Shown here piece after piece: positions 51,663-60,846 of a stretch of DNA of 64,000 nucleotides. Origin of the DNA: Murimonas intestini (lineage in GTDB: Bacteria; Bacillota; Clostridia; Lachnospirales; Lachnospiraceae); NCBI RefSeq assembly GCF_024622195.1, contig NZ_JANKBI010000013.1:118207-182206 (forward strand), given 5' to 3'. The notes under the pieces were generated by a model that had not been told where the DNA came from, did not search any database, and saw only the letters and a program-made list of their open reading frames with translations. The translations under genes and the position numbers were made by a program. Position 1 is the stretch's first letter. The number at the start of each line of letters is the position of its first letter.

Positions 51663-52349
51663 TTACTGTCCGTAATAAGCATTTGGTCCATGCTTTCTCA
51701 TAAAATGTTTATCCTGGATCACCTGAGGCGCAGGCGGCACATCCGCCCTCAGACGCTCTGTCCTGGCTGCCATCTTGGCTACCTCCTCAAGGACAACTGC
51801 ATTATGCACTGCCTCAGCGGCATCCTTTCCCCAGGTAAACGGTCCGTGGTTAGCACAGAGCACTCCCGGTACAAAGACAGGGTTCTTCTCCTTAAAGGTC
51901 TCTATAATAACAAGGCCTGTATTCTTTTCATACGCTTCACTGATCTCTTCCTCTGTCAGGTTCCTTGCACACGGGATATCCCCATAAAAGTAATCTGCAT
52001 GTGTCGTTCCATAGCACGGAATGCTCCTGCAGGCCTGAGCCCATGATGTGGCCCATGGAGAGTGGGTATGTACGATACCGCCGATCTGCGGGAATGCTTT
52101 GTACAATTCCAGATGTGTAGGTGTGTCTGAAGACGGTTTATATTTACCTTCAACCTTATTTCCCTCCAGATCCATGACTACCATATCCTCCGGCTGCAGC
52201 TTATCATAATCAACTCCTGACGGCTTTATAACAAAAAGCCCCCTCTCCCTGTCAATCCCGCTGACATTCCCCCAGGTATACGTAATCAGCCCTCTCCTAG
52301 GAAGCTCCATATTTGCTTCATAAACCTGCTGCTTCAATTCTTCTAACAT
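51663..52349 (-). CDS. araD: L-ribulose-5-phosphate 4-epimerase
   Basis: A 228-residue class II aldolase-fold enzyme. The zinc-binding His pair lies in VHTHSPWATSWAQ, a third in the TTHADYFYGD segment, and substrate-binding segments GNVSGID, KPSGVDYD and SSDTPTHLELY are present. It interconverts L-ribulose-5-phosphate and D-xylulose-5-phosphate in L-arabinose use. It stands alone with its own terminator; no araA or araB is in the window. A fuculose-aldolase relative is less likely given the length and YYGQ end. Confidence 0.9.
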   Translation of the reverse strand: MLEELKQQVYEANMELPRRGLITYTWGNVSGIDRERGLFVIKPSGVDYDKLQPEDMVVMDLEGNKVEGKYKPSSDTPTHLELYKAFPQIGGIVHTHSPWATSWAQACRSIPCYGTTHADYFYGDIPCARNLTEEEISEAYEKNTGLVIIETFKEKNPVFVPGVLCANHGPFTWGKDAAEAVHNAVVLEEVAKMAARTERLRADVPPAPQVIQDKHFMRKHGPNAYYGQ

Positions 52350-52508
52350 ACTTGTCTCCTTCCCTGATACGGCCCTTACAGCCGCATCTGCACTGTACAG
52401 TTACGTTTTCTCTATTTTAACCCAGGTCCCTGGTGCAAGTCAATCTTGTATGGTACTTCATTGGCCGCCCCTCTTTTGCCAGGCATTTACATAAGTCAAT
52501 GAGAAGTT

Positions 52509-53033
52509 TTAAAAGTTTTCTTTCACAGATGCGATCCATGCCTCAATGGCCTGAGCCAATATAAACTGCTGCCGCAAAACAGCTTTTCCAGTCTCCGGGA
52601 TCTCCGGGTTATTTTCCTTCATGCTCATATTTTCTTCCAGATACATTTTCATAGTTTTTACACTGCTTTCAATATTGTCCAGGCATATCTTCTGTTTTTC
52701 AGGGGAAAGACTGTCCAGATTGACTATAACAGCGTTAAAGTCCAGAAATATATTGACAGGCTCAGATGCGATTCCCAACATTAATTTTTCAAATTCTTTT
52801 TCCCCATCACCCGTCAGCGAATAAACAGCCTTCTCCGCCATTTTGCCTTCCTTTACCAGAATCCCTTTAATGAGTCCTTTTTTCTCAAGCTGTATTACCT
52901 TTTTATAGATAGAGGGAGTACTGATTTTAACCCACCTGGAAATATTGCGGTATTCAACCATTTTCTGAATATCATAAGCACTTAACGGTTCGTTCTTTAC
53001 CATTCCTAATACAATCAGATCAATCGTTGCCAT
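52509..53033 (-). CDS. PadR-family transcriptional regulator
   Basis: A 174-residue protein with a PadR winged helix (MVKNEPLSAYDIQKMVEY, WVKISTPSIYKKVIQLEKKG) and a C-terminal helical dimerisation domain (Vir_act_alpha_C-like). Such regulators often repress an adjacent transporter gene. The adjacent divergent gene is a MATE exporter (now frameshifted), and two matching palindromes lie between. Confidence 0.9.
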   Translation of the reverse strand: MATIDLIVLGMVKNEPLSAYDIQKMVEYRNISRWVKISTPSIYKKVIQLEKKGLIKGILVKEGKMAEKAVYSLTGDGEKEFEKLMLGIASEPVNIFLDFNAVIVNLDSLSPEKQKICLDNIESSVKTMKMYLEENMSMKENNPEIPETGKAVLRQQFILAQAIEAWIASVKENF

Positions 53034-53137
53034 AAAAAACCATCCTTTTAAACTTTATTTCCGCGGGCAGCGAGCCACGTGAACATGCTTGCATGTGAAT
53101 TTGGCAGCTGCTGCGGAGTATTTAGCTCTTGACTTTT

Positions 53138-53191
53138 ACTATAATTTATAGCAGTATCAATTCCACTACTATTTTGTACTATACTTTATAG
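53138..53191. promoter_or_regulatory. Two matching operator palindromes between padR and MATE genes
   Basis: ACTATAATTTATAG (53138-53151) and ACTATACTTTATAG (53178-53191) differ at one base in 14 and are 40 bp apart, about four helical turns. Each contains an inverted CTATA/TATAG pair, as expected for a dimeric PadR protein. A TTGACT lies at 53129-53134. Confidence 0.75.
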
Positions 53192-53234
53192 TATTATGTT
53201 TTATATTTTATGTCAAGAGAAAAGGAGAGTTAAC

Positions 53235-54595
53235 ATGAATGAAAGAAGTAAAAAAACAGAACTGCTGGGAAGCCTGCCAATACCCAAAGCGTTTTTAGCA
53301 ATGGGACTGCCTGCTATGATCGGTATGATGATCAATGCACTGTACAATCTGGCAGACGCTTACTTTGTAGGAGGGCTGGGAACAAGCCAGATGGGTGCGA
53401 TCTCTGTGGCATTTCCTATCGGACAGGTAATTGTGGGATTAGGCCTGCTGTTTGGAAATGGGGCCGCATCGTATATTTCCAGATTGCTGGGTAAAGGAGA
53501 TCAGAAAACTGCAGACAAAGCTGCCAGCACCGCTCTTTACTCCAGTATTTTTGCAGGTGCAGTCCTCATCATCTGCACACTTATTTTTCTTAATCCAGTC
53601 CTTAAGCTTTTAGGCGCAACTGAGAGCATTCTCCCATACGCCCTCACATATGCAGGTATTTATACCGCTTCATCTATTTTCAACATATTTAACGTTACTA
53701 TGAATAATATTGTGACGAGTGAGGGAGCCGCTAAAACTACCATGTTCGCGCTGCTTTCAGGCGCTCTCCTGAACATTATTCTGGATCCCATCTTTATCTA
53801 TGTCCTGAACTGGGGAGTTGCCGGCGCAGCAGCAGCCACAGCCATCTCTCAGATAATTTCTGCTTTAGTATATTTATACTATATTCTCAGCAAAAAAGTG
53901 TTTTCAGCTTTAGTATTAAAAAATGCTGCTTCTCAAAGGAAATCATATCAGAAATATTAAAGATAGGCATCCCCACAATGATCTTTCAGTTACTTACAAG
54001 CCTGTCCATATCACTCATCAATATGAGGGCAAAAGAGTACGGTGATTCTGTAATCGCAGGAATGGGGGCCGTGACAAGGATCATTTCTATGGGAAGCCTC
54101 ATGGTCTTCGGATTCATCAAAGGCTTTCAGCCAATTGCCGGATACAGCTATGGCGCCAGAAAGTATGACCGCTTACGTGAAACAATCAGGACCGCCATTA
54201 TCTGGTCAACTGTTTTTTGTGCCGTCTTCGGAATTGCCGCAGCCATATTTTCCAAAACAATCATCTCCGGTTTTACAAAAGACGATATGGATATGATAGA
54301 AACAGGCCGGAAAGCATTAATAGCAAACGGCCTGTCCTTTCTTCTTTTCGGTTTCTATACCGTGTATTCCTCTCTTTATCTGGCACTTGGAAAAGCAAAA
54401 GAAGGTCTCATCCTGGGCGCCTGCCGTCAGGGCCTCTTCTTTGTCCCCATCATTCTGATCCTGCCGCTCCTCTGGAACATAAACGGTATCCTCTATGCAC
54501 AGCCGATCTCAGATATAATATCTGCTGTCATCACTGTCTTTATGGGGGTGCATCTTCATGGGGAACTGGATTTGTTGAGGCGGTTAACGGAATAA
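53235..54595 (+). pseudogene. MATE exporter gene with a single frameshift
   Basis: ATG 53235 follows AAAGGAGAG. Frame 1 codes for a normal MATE N-terminal half, starting SIPIPKAF-like SLPIPKAFLAMGLPAMIG, but ends at a stop 53958-53960 after KNAASQRKSYQKY. The following frame resumes the expected SKEIISEILKIGIPTM motif and continues to 54595. The shift is at about 53918-53935, where an A-run of six would code correctly with seven bases. Together the halves are about 450 residues, normal length. This is either a real recent mutation, phase variation or a sequencing error. Divergent from padR. Confidence 0.8.
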
Positions 54596-54760
54596 CAGGA
54601 CGCTTTGTGTTGATAGTTAGTGAGCTGTCAGGCAGGGCAGGGATGCAGGGTTCTGTCCGAACCGCTGCGTCCTGAAACTCTAAGGCCGCGTGAAACGCTA
54701 GAACCGCAGCCTCCGGAGCCTAAGATTTTCATGTCCTCGCTCAAGTCCTTCACCACGAAC
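54593..54760 (+). repeat. Diverged copy of a hairpin repeat, left arm
   Basis: TAACAGGACGCTTTGTG (54593-54609) is an exact inverse of 55228-55244. TAGTGAGCTGTCAGG (54618-54632), TTCTGTCCGAACCGCTGCG (54651-54669), CTCTAAGG and CCGGAGCCTAAGATTTTCAT (about 54713-54732) also match the minus strand of the right-hand element in order. This is a shortened, inverted copy of it. It begins right at the MATE stop codon. Confidence 0.7.
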
Positions 54761-54949
54761 CCACCCGGCCGCCTGTCCCTCCCGCTGATGCCAAAGCTAT
54801 CGATGCAAAGCTGGCTCCCGTAATGAGGATGGGGTATGGATCAAAACACTACCTTATTGGATTCCCAAAACATATCCACATATATAGTAGTTTTCCGCCC
54901 CAATCCCAGCCTGTTTATAACAGCCAGCTTTGTGGCAGTAAACTTGAAG
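54761..54949. other. Spacer between the two inverted repeat copies
   Basis: No gene or recognisable element. Only short open frames without ribosome sites. Confidence 0.5.
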
Positions 54950-55244
54950 CCGTCAGGAAGGGGGGCGGTGGGCAAAGGCCGTTGTGGCGGACTATAGTGA
55001 GGAGGATGAAAATCTTAGGCTCCGTGTTCCGCGGTCAGCAAAAACGAGCGCTTGCGCTCGAGGCCGGAGCTGTCTGAGGGGCGGTTGCATCGGCAAACGC
55101 ACCGAGTTTCCGGCCGCTTTTTGCGGTTCGAGCGGGGCACGGAGCCTTAGATTTTCACTCCGCAGCGGTCGGACAGAACAACGGCCTTTGCCCACCGCTC
55201 CCCTTCCTGACGGCTCACTACCTCCTGCACAAAGCGTCCTGTTA
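54950..55244 (-). repeat. Long nested palindrome, full copy of the hairpin repeat
   Basis: The outer arms at 54950-54985 and 55178-55213 are inverted 36-bp repeats with 35 matches. The inner arms 55009-55026 and 55138-55155 are inverted 18-bp repeats with 17 matches. The loop of about 110 bp (55027-55137) is GC-rich and has its own short stem CGAGCGCTTGCGCTCG. Outside, 55206-55244 matches the left copy at 54593 in inverse. The size and nesting suggest a structured RNA or a non-autonomous mobile element. Confidence 0.8.
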
Positions 55245-55270
55245 CTCTGTTAAACAGCACCCCCATAAAA

Positions 55271-55313
55271 AGAAGGATATTTTCAAAGCAAAAAGCTTCT
55301 CAAATATCCTTCT
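55271..55313. terminator. Terminator-like hairpin at the edge of the AT-rich region
   Basis: AGAAGGATATTT (55271-55282) and its exact inverse (55302-55313) form a 12-bp stem. The plus strand continues ATATCTTTTAAT and the minus strand TTTTATGGGG, so it could end transcripts from either side. Confidence 0.65.
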
Positions 55314-56187
55314 ATATCTTTTAATATTTAATTGTAAGTTTTATATTTTAATTTAATCGGAGGTTCTTACTATTTCCTGCTATCTATACTATTTTTGGTA
55401 CTTTATTGAAATGTTTGTATATGCCTGGAAATCATTTTGTATTTATGTTACTTAAAACGAATTTGCAATCCTTTCTAAATATTTTCTCAAATATTATACA
55501 AGATTTCTCAGACTATCTAATTCACCTCTCATATCTAAAAATGTATATCAAGAATAATTCAAAGCTTTTTGGTTTTCCTTTTATAGGATAAACCTTAAAT
55601 ATTTTCTTTTATATAATCTTTTAAAATGAAGAATAAAAATATTAAAAATACATTTGATTTTAAATCTTAATCTATATTTTAATTCTTATATAAAGTACCG
55701 ATATTTTCATCTTATTCATTTAGTAAAATGAAATCTTTGAATCTTGTGGTAATCCTTCAATATGGTGGCAAACACTTTCTTCTTTACCTATTATTGTTCC
55801 AGTTTATTTCTCTCCGATTATCTGTACTATATTCGATTATTCTGGACTAAAATTTTAATAGATAAAGGTCTTTAAGGCAGGAAACCTTTGCCATACCACA
55901 TCCATATTGAACGGAAAGCATATCCGAGATATCCAACGGTATCGACCCCCTATTTTGAAATTTCATCAGGTTCTTATTTTAACAACTATGCCTTAAACCT
56001 TTTTCTTTTTATTAAGATTTCTCGTCTCTCAATAAAAAGTTTACCTTTCTTATCTGTCAGGATTTCTTTTCATTCCTCCTGAGAAATAAGTTTTATTGTT
56101 CAGGTTAAGCCATAACTTGTTTTTGATGATTGCCCCCTCACCTGTAAAGGTAGAGGATTTGTTTTTCGCTTTCATCTTGTTGAAATT
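55314..56187. other. AT-rich region with no convincing gene
   Basis: About 870 bp that is much more AT-rich than its neighbours. Short frames on both strands have no ribosome site and no recognisable product. On the minus strand, downstream of a strong promoter, are fragments such as EILTDKKGKLFIERREILI (about 56065-56010) in a broken frame and a hairpin AAAGGT/ACCTTT near 55865-55891. It may hold a decayed gene or a small RNA. Confidence 0.5.
56136..56156 (-). ncRNA. Possible structured start of a small RNA
   Basis: The minus transcript from about 56181 would begin with a hairpin: CCTCACCT (56136-56143) pairs with AGGT-a-GAGG (56148-56156) with one bulge and a GTAA-type loop. Only the promoter and this stem support it; extent and function are unknown. 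Confidence 0.3.
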
Positions 56188-56216
56188 ATAATACCACTGC
56201 ACCTTTGTTTTGTCAA
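56188..56216 (-). promoter_or_regulatory. Near-consensus minus-strand promoter with no obvious gene
   Basis: A perfect TTGACA (56216-56211), 17-bp spacer and TATTAT (56193-56188) on the minus strand. Predicted start is about 56181, only 6 nt before an ATG at 56175 that opens a 41-codon frame without a ribosome site. The transcript would run through the AT-rich region. Confidence 0.7.
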
Positions 56217-56232
56217 CACTATTTTTATATTT

Positions 56233-56260
56233 TTGTATTGTTTTCTATTTACATTATACT
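56233..56260 (+). promoter_or_regulatory. Promoter of the GH2 gene
   Basis: TTGTAT at 56233-56238, 16 bp, TATACT at 56255-56260. It is back to back with the minus-strand promoter 17 bp away. The leader to ATG 56392 is about 125 nt. Confidence 0.6.
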
Positions 56261-56391
56261 CTAAATACTTTCAGCTGTTTTATCCAGCATTTGTATATAA
56301 TAATCTGATAATTTATTCATTCTTTACTGTCACCAAACAGTGTGATATGGTTAAGATACAGGCTTCATATCTTTTGGAGGTGACACACTAT

Positions 56392-58164
56392 ATGAATTTA
56401 AAAAATGCAGTCAAAACACTATCTTTACACAAAAAGAAAACAAAAACGCAGCAGCTAGCCACACCCTGGAGCAATGCAGTTGACTCTGAGATTCCCGTCA
56501 ATGATTATCCCCGCCCTCAGTTCAGACGCTCTGACTGGACCTGTCTGAACGGCAGGTGGCAGTATGCATTTACAGATACCCGGTCACGCCCTTCCCGCTT
56601 TGACGGCACTATACTTGTTCCCTTTTCTCCTGAAAGCGTCCTGTCTGGTGTTGGCCGGCAGCTTAAACCATACGAATATCTCTGGTACCGCCGTACTTTC
56701 CCTGTACAGGCTGCGGAGCCTGACACACATCTTCTCCTCCACTTCCAGGCCGTGGATCAGATATGCTGTGTATGGGTTAACGGAAAATACCAGGGCACTC
56801 ATTATGGAGGATATCTTCCCTTCACCTTTGATATCACAGATGATGTAACAACAGGTTCAAACTCCATCATTCTGCGTATTAACGACAGCAGTGACACCGG
56901 ATGGATGAGCCGCGGAAAGCAGAAGCTGCATCCTGGGGGCATGTTTTATACAGCCCAGAGCGGTATCTGGCAGACCGTCTGGCTGGAAAGCGTGCCTGAA
57001 TCCTACATACAGGATGTCAGGATTACCCCGGATCTGGACAATTCCTCTGTCTGCTTCCGCTTTTTTACTGCCGCAGCTGCAGATCCATGCCCTAAAAAAG
57101 TAAGTATATATTCTGATGGTGAGCTAATCTATTCCGGTGAAACTCAAACAGACTCTCTTACAGCCGTGCTGGATGATGTGCGTCCCTGGTCTCCTGAAGA
57201 CCCGTTCCTTTATGATGTTCATTTTGCAATGGGCAGAGATGAAGCAGACAGCTATTTTGCCATGCGCAAAATATCAGTTGGCAGAGATGAACAGAACATT
57301 CCGCGCATCTTTTTGAATAACAGGCCGTATTTCCAGAATGGCGTCCTGGACCAGGGCTACTGGCCGGATGGGCTGTACACTGCTCCCTGTGATGACGCCC
57401 TGATCCAGGATATCCTTTCTATGAAAGAAGCCGGATTTAATATGATCAGAAAACACATAAAGGTAGAATCTCTCCGCTGGTATTATCACTGTGACCGGCT
57501 TGGCATGCTTGTCTGGCAGGATATGGTCAACGGCGGCGGCAGGACTTTTATGCCTCTGATGTGTTATCTGCCCACATTGATCCCAGGTATCACTTACCAC
57601 CTGAAGGATTCTCTGCACCCGCTCTTCTCAAGACAGGACAGGCAGGGCAGGGAACACTGGTTAAAAGAATGTGCCCAGACTGTGGCTCACCTTTATAATT
57701 GCCCATGCATTGTCATGTGGGTTCCTTTTAACGAAGGCTGGGGACAGTTTAATTCCCTGGGAGTCACAGATCTTATCCGTTCCCTGGACCCTTCCAGGCT
57801 CATAGACCATGCCAGCGGCTGGTATGATCAGAAAGGAGGGGATGTGAAAAGTGTCCACAATTATTTCCGGAATCTGTACGTCCAGACTGAGGAACGTCCT
57901 TTTGTTCTCTCAGAATATGGAGGCATCACATGTGCCGTTCCCGGCCACATGTATTCTTCACAGTCATATGGCTATCAGAAATGCCAGTCCGCAGAAGAGT
58001 TTAAGGCAGCCTACCGCGATATACAGAACCGCATACAGGCCCTGGAAAAAGAGGGCCTGTGCGCTGCTGTATACACTCAGCTTTCAGATGTGGAAGAAGA
58101 GATTAACGGTATCTGGACCTATGACAGAATGGTCAACAAGCTAAAATCCGAAGAACCATCATGA
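56392..58164 (+). CDS. Glycoside hydrolase family 2 enzyme (beta-galactosidase/glucuronidase-like)
   Basis: ATG 56392 is chosen because GGAGG lies 11 bp upstream and the conserved start follows; the frame upstream is AT-rich and unsupported. The 590-residue enzyme has the GH2 order: sugar-binding jelly roll (about 35-200), immunoglobulin-like domain (about 205-295) and TIM barrel (about 305-590). The acid/base is Glu448 in VPFNEGW and the nucleophile Glu508 in VLSEYGG. No signal peptide, so intracellular. GH2 includes beta-galactosidases, glucuronidases and mannosidases; this one resembles uncharacterised short GH2 enzymes, and substrate is open. Single gene. Confidence 0.88.
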   Translation: MNLKNAVKTLSLHKKKTKTQQLATPWSNAVDSEIPVNDYPRPQFRRSDWTCLNGRWQYAFTDTRSRPSRFDGTILVPFSPESVLSGVGRQLKPYEYLWYRRTFPVQAAEPDTHLLLHFQAVDQICCVWVNGKYQGTHYGGYLPFTFDITDDVTTGSNSIILRINDSSDTGWMSRGKQKLHPGGMFYTAQSGIWQTVWLESVPESYIQDVRITPDLDNSSVCFRFFTAAAADPCPKKVSIYSDGELIYSGETQTDSLTAVLDDVRPWSPEDPFLYDVHFAMGRDEADSYFAMRKISVGRDEQNIPRIFLNNRPYFQNGVLDQGYWPDGLYTAPCDDALIQDILSMKEAGFNMIRKHIKVESLRWYYHCDRLGMLVWQDMVNGGGRTFMPLMCYLPTLIPGITYHLKDSLHPLFSRQDRQGREHWLKECAQTVAHLYNCPCIVMWVPFNEGWGQFNSLGVTDLIRSLDPSRLIDHASGWYDQKGGDVKSVHNYFRNLYVQTEERPFVLSEYGGITCAVPGHMYSSQSYGYQKCQSAEEFKAAYRDIQNRIQALEKEGLCAAVYTQLSDVEEEINGIWTYDRMVNKLKSEEPS

Positions 58165-59223
58165 TTCCTGCTCCTGCTTAAAATCATCTCCTTTTGCGTC
58201 CAGCCATGCTTTTACCATGCTTTCTGACATGGTATGGACTTCATTGGAGTCTGATATTTTAACATAGTAGTTCCCGCTTTCGTCCTGTCCGCCAATATAA
58301 AGTACAACCTGCCTGGGCACTTTTTTAATCTCTGTCTCAGCCTCAGAATCTGCTTCCGTACCGGATTCTGAGGCTGCCTCTGTATCTGATTCTGCTGCCT
58401 CGTTCTCCGTGTAATCAATCGTAATTGAAGCTGCCGGCTTTTCCAGCCCGTACTGTGTCATGTCCTGGCAGTTATAGTCCAGATATCCGTTGTATGCCAG
58501 GCTGCTCACCTGGGAGACCAGAGCGGAGACAGCTGTCCCGTCTGCATCCTCTTCTTTTTCTCCTGACATCTGATATTTCCATGTATCTTCATCTCCGTCA
58601 TCCCTTTTTAGCAAGAGAGAACTGCTTCCCTGCAAGACCTTAACCTGTTCTACAGAGCTCTCAGAGATTGCCGGAAATGTACTTGTCTGGGCCATATCAT
58701 ACAGCTTAAACTGGCAGCCTGATATAATGCCTGTGTCGGTGGTATATATCTTTTCCGGGCTGTCCACATAGATATAATAATCACTTGTTATAGCATTTTT
58801 ATTTCCTACATAGAAAGTCCTTGTTGTACCATCCTGCATCGTCAGAGCGATCACTTCACTGCATTCCTCCAGCCTGTATTCCTCCAGCCCCTGCGGGTCT
58901 TCCAGCTCCCTTACGGCGTATACATTTTCAAACTTTCCAATCAGGTTTTCCATTGCCTCCTGGTTGACAGGAAAATCCTTATCGCCGTCATAATGCCAGG
59001 TGTCTTCCTCTTTTGTAAAGCTTAATTTATTTCCGTCCCATTCCACAGACAGTCCGCTGACTTCGTCTGTTGTGACTGAAGCTATCTGAATACTCTCTGC
59101 CTCGCTCTCCTGCTGCCCCTCCTGTTTTTTATTGTATGATTTAATCAGGATATAGCAGATGATAAGTGCTCCCAAAAGGACAGCCATCAAGACCATGGGT
59201 ATCCATTTCCTTTTATTTCTCAT
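58159..59223 (-). CDS. DUF4340 domain protein
   Basis: A 354-residue membrane-anchored protein: one N-terminal hydrophobic segment (about 8-26), then repeated DUF4340 modules with NKLSFTKEEDTWHYDGD, FYVGNKNAITSDYYIYV and VVLYIGGQDESGNYYVK. A low-complexity acidic insert (residues about 275-300, Glu/Ala/Ser/Thr) interrupts the last module. DUF4340 proteins are encoded with GldG-like ABC genes and are thought to act outside the membrane. Its start overlaps the preceding stop by one base; its end overlaps the convergent GH2 gene by six bases. Confidence 0.88.
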   Translation of the reverse strand: MRNKRKWIPMVLMAVLLGALIICYILIKSYNKKQEGQQESEAESIQIASVTTDEVSGLSVEWDGNKLSFTKEEDTWHYDGDKDFPVNQEAMENLIGKFENVYAVRELEDPQGLEEYRLEECSEVIALTMQDGTTRTFYVGNKNAITSDYYIYVDSPEKIYTTDTGIISGCQFKLYDMAQTSTFPAISESSVEQVKVLQGSSSLLLKRDDGDEDTWKYQMSGEKEEDADGTAVSALVSQVSSLAYNGYLDYNCQDMTQYGLEKPAASITIDYTENEAAESDTEAASESGTEADSEAETEIKKVPRQVVLYIGGQDESGNYYVKISDSNEVHTMSESMVKAWLDAKGDDFKQEQES

Positions 59224-60836
59224 TATCTTCTTCTCCTCTTAAACCAGATCACACCGCCCGTAGCCAGAGCCAGTACCGGCAGCAGTATCATTGTGACAAT
59301 ACTCCATGTGCGCGCTGATGCGGCAGTCAGGGTCAGATACTCTATCTGAGTGCTCTTACTTGGTATGGATACACTTACCTCATGATCACACATCCATCCC
59401 AGGGCATTTGTAAACAGTTCCATATTTGCTCCTGATACTTTACTGTTCAGCTGGTCATCAAACATCAGTCCGCTTGATATATAAACCAGCCTGGTCTCCT
59501 TACTTTTTCCCGCATCTGTATCTGCTGCAGCTTCTGTCTCTGTTTCTGTGTCTGTATCTGTTTCTGCCACTGTTTCCGCTGCTGTTTCTGTTGTTCCTTC
59601 AGTTCCAGTTTCCGATTCGTTTTCTGTCAGCCCCTGTGATTCAGCCTCACTTTGGGCTTCAGTCACTTCCTCTTCTTCTGTACTGGCCTCTACAGTTTCA
59701 GATATGGCTACTGCCAGAGGAAAGCTTCCCTCTTCCTCACCGTCCTCCTTTGTAAGGGTCTGCATATTCTCCACATCTTCTTTCACGTAAGCTGAATCAG
59801 ATGTTGTCAGCAGATTCTGGATGGAAAGCCCTGTACGGGCATCTTCCAGCTTCTCTACAGCCTGAGCTCCAAACAGAAGAGTGTACCGCCCTGTAAGGCT
59901 CTCTGTAATATCAGAACCTGAAGAGACATTCGGCACCAGGTACAGCGGGTTGCCTGCATAGTGGTTGGCATCGCTTTCCACCACGACTCCCTGCTTTGTC
60001 TGAACTCCGTATTCCTGAAGCACTGCCTCAAAATTCGGCATATCTTTTCCTGTATAGTCGCTTGTGATAAATGCTTTTCCACCTGACTTCAGGTAAGTGA
60101 TTATTTTATCCTTTTCTTCTGACGACAGGTCGCTTTGGGGCGAATATATAAATAGTATATCTGCATCATCCGGCACCTGGTCTGCTGTCAGCAGGTTCAG
60201 ATCCTCTGTCTTTATGTTTTCTTTCTCAATTGCCTCCTGCATAGACGCTGATATCTGTGTCTCATTGTGGCCCTCTAGCACATACATGGTGGGGAGCCCC
60301 TCGGAAGTTACATAAGCAATCGCGCTGGTGATCTGGCCTTCACCGTCAAAGCCTGTTGTCTCATAGGAGTAAGTATTATAATTGATGCTGGTCTCATAAA
60401 TGTTATTGTACGGAATGATCTTGCTCTGTTCTCCGCACACTGCTATGATACTGTTGGATGATACTTTATCATCTGTATATTGTGAAGTAAAATTAGGGTA
60501 GAGGACAGGATCCTTCTGAACTACCTTGATGTGGCCTGACAGGTCAGCATACCTGTCCAGCACCTCTTTCAGCGTAGGATCTTCATTTCCGCTCTCGGCG
60601 ATATAGTAAAGGGTCACATCCTTATCAAGCGCCTCTGCTATCTGTTCAGTCTGACTTCCAAGACTATACAGCTGTTCATCACTCATATCCAGCTTCGTGT
60701 ATTTAGAAGGCAGCTCGCCTGCTATCAGATTCAGTACAATGATCACTGCAATGACAAACGCTGTCATTCCAATACTGTAGGACCCGTTTTTTATTTTCTT
60801 ATTGCTCCATCTGGGTAATATTTCTTTAATTTTCAT
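59223..60836 (-). CDS. GldG-like ABC transporter auxiliary protein
   Basis: A 537-residue protein with an N-terminal membrane segment (about 22-42), a GldG/ABC_transp_aux domain (about 50-330, including KVVQKDPVLYPNF, TSAIAYVTSEGLPTMYVLEGH and DILFIYSPQSDLS), and an acidic Thr/Glu linker of about 70 residues (about 385-455). A final membrane segment with an RRRR tail follows. GldG proteins join GldA ATPase and GldF permease in gliding Bacteroidetes; in Firmicutes the role is unknown. Spaced 10 bp from the permease gene. Confidence 0.88.
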   Translation of the reverse strand: MKIKEILPRWSNKKIKNGSYSIGMTAFVIAVIIVLNLIAGELPSKYTKLDMSDEQLYSLGSQTEQIAEALDKDVTLYYIAESGNEDPTLKEVLDRYADLSGHIKVVQKDPVLYPNFTSQYTDDKVSSNSIIAVCGEQSKIIPYNNIYETSINYNTYSYETTGFDGEGQITSAIAYVTSEGLPTMYVLEGHNETQISASMQEAIEKENIKTEDLNLLTADQVPDDADILFIYSPQSDLSSEEKDKIITYLKSGGKAFITSDYTGKDMPNFEAVLQEYGVQTKQGVVVESDANHYAGNPLYLVPNVSSGSDITESLTGRYTLLFGAQAVEKLEDARTGLSIQNLLTTSDSAYVKEDVENMQTLTKEDGEEEGSFPLAVAISETVEASTEEEEVTEAQSEAESQGLTENESETGTEGTTETAAETVAETDTDTETETEAAADTDAGKSKETRLVYISSGLMFDDQLNSKVSGANMELFTNALGWMCDHEVSVSIPSKSTQIEYLTLTAASARTWSIVTMILLPVLALATGGVIWFKRRRR

Positions 60837-60846
60837 GGCATCCTCC

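Noticed and set aside
54620..55253. Several short frames on both strands in the palindromic region
   Set aside because: They arise from inverted-repeat GC-rich DNA, have no ribosome sites and mirror each other; treated as non-coding.
55888..56082. 64-codon plus-strand frame in the AT-rich region
   Set aside because: No ribosome site, no similarity to a known family, and biased composition expected from AT-rich DNA.
59426..59755. Plus-strand Leu/Phe/Pro-rich frame that looks like a membrane protein
   Set aside because: Antisense of the Thr/Glu acidic linker of the GldG-like gene.
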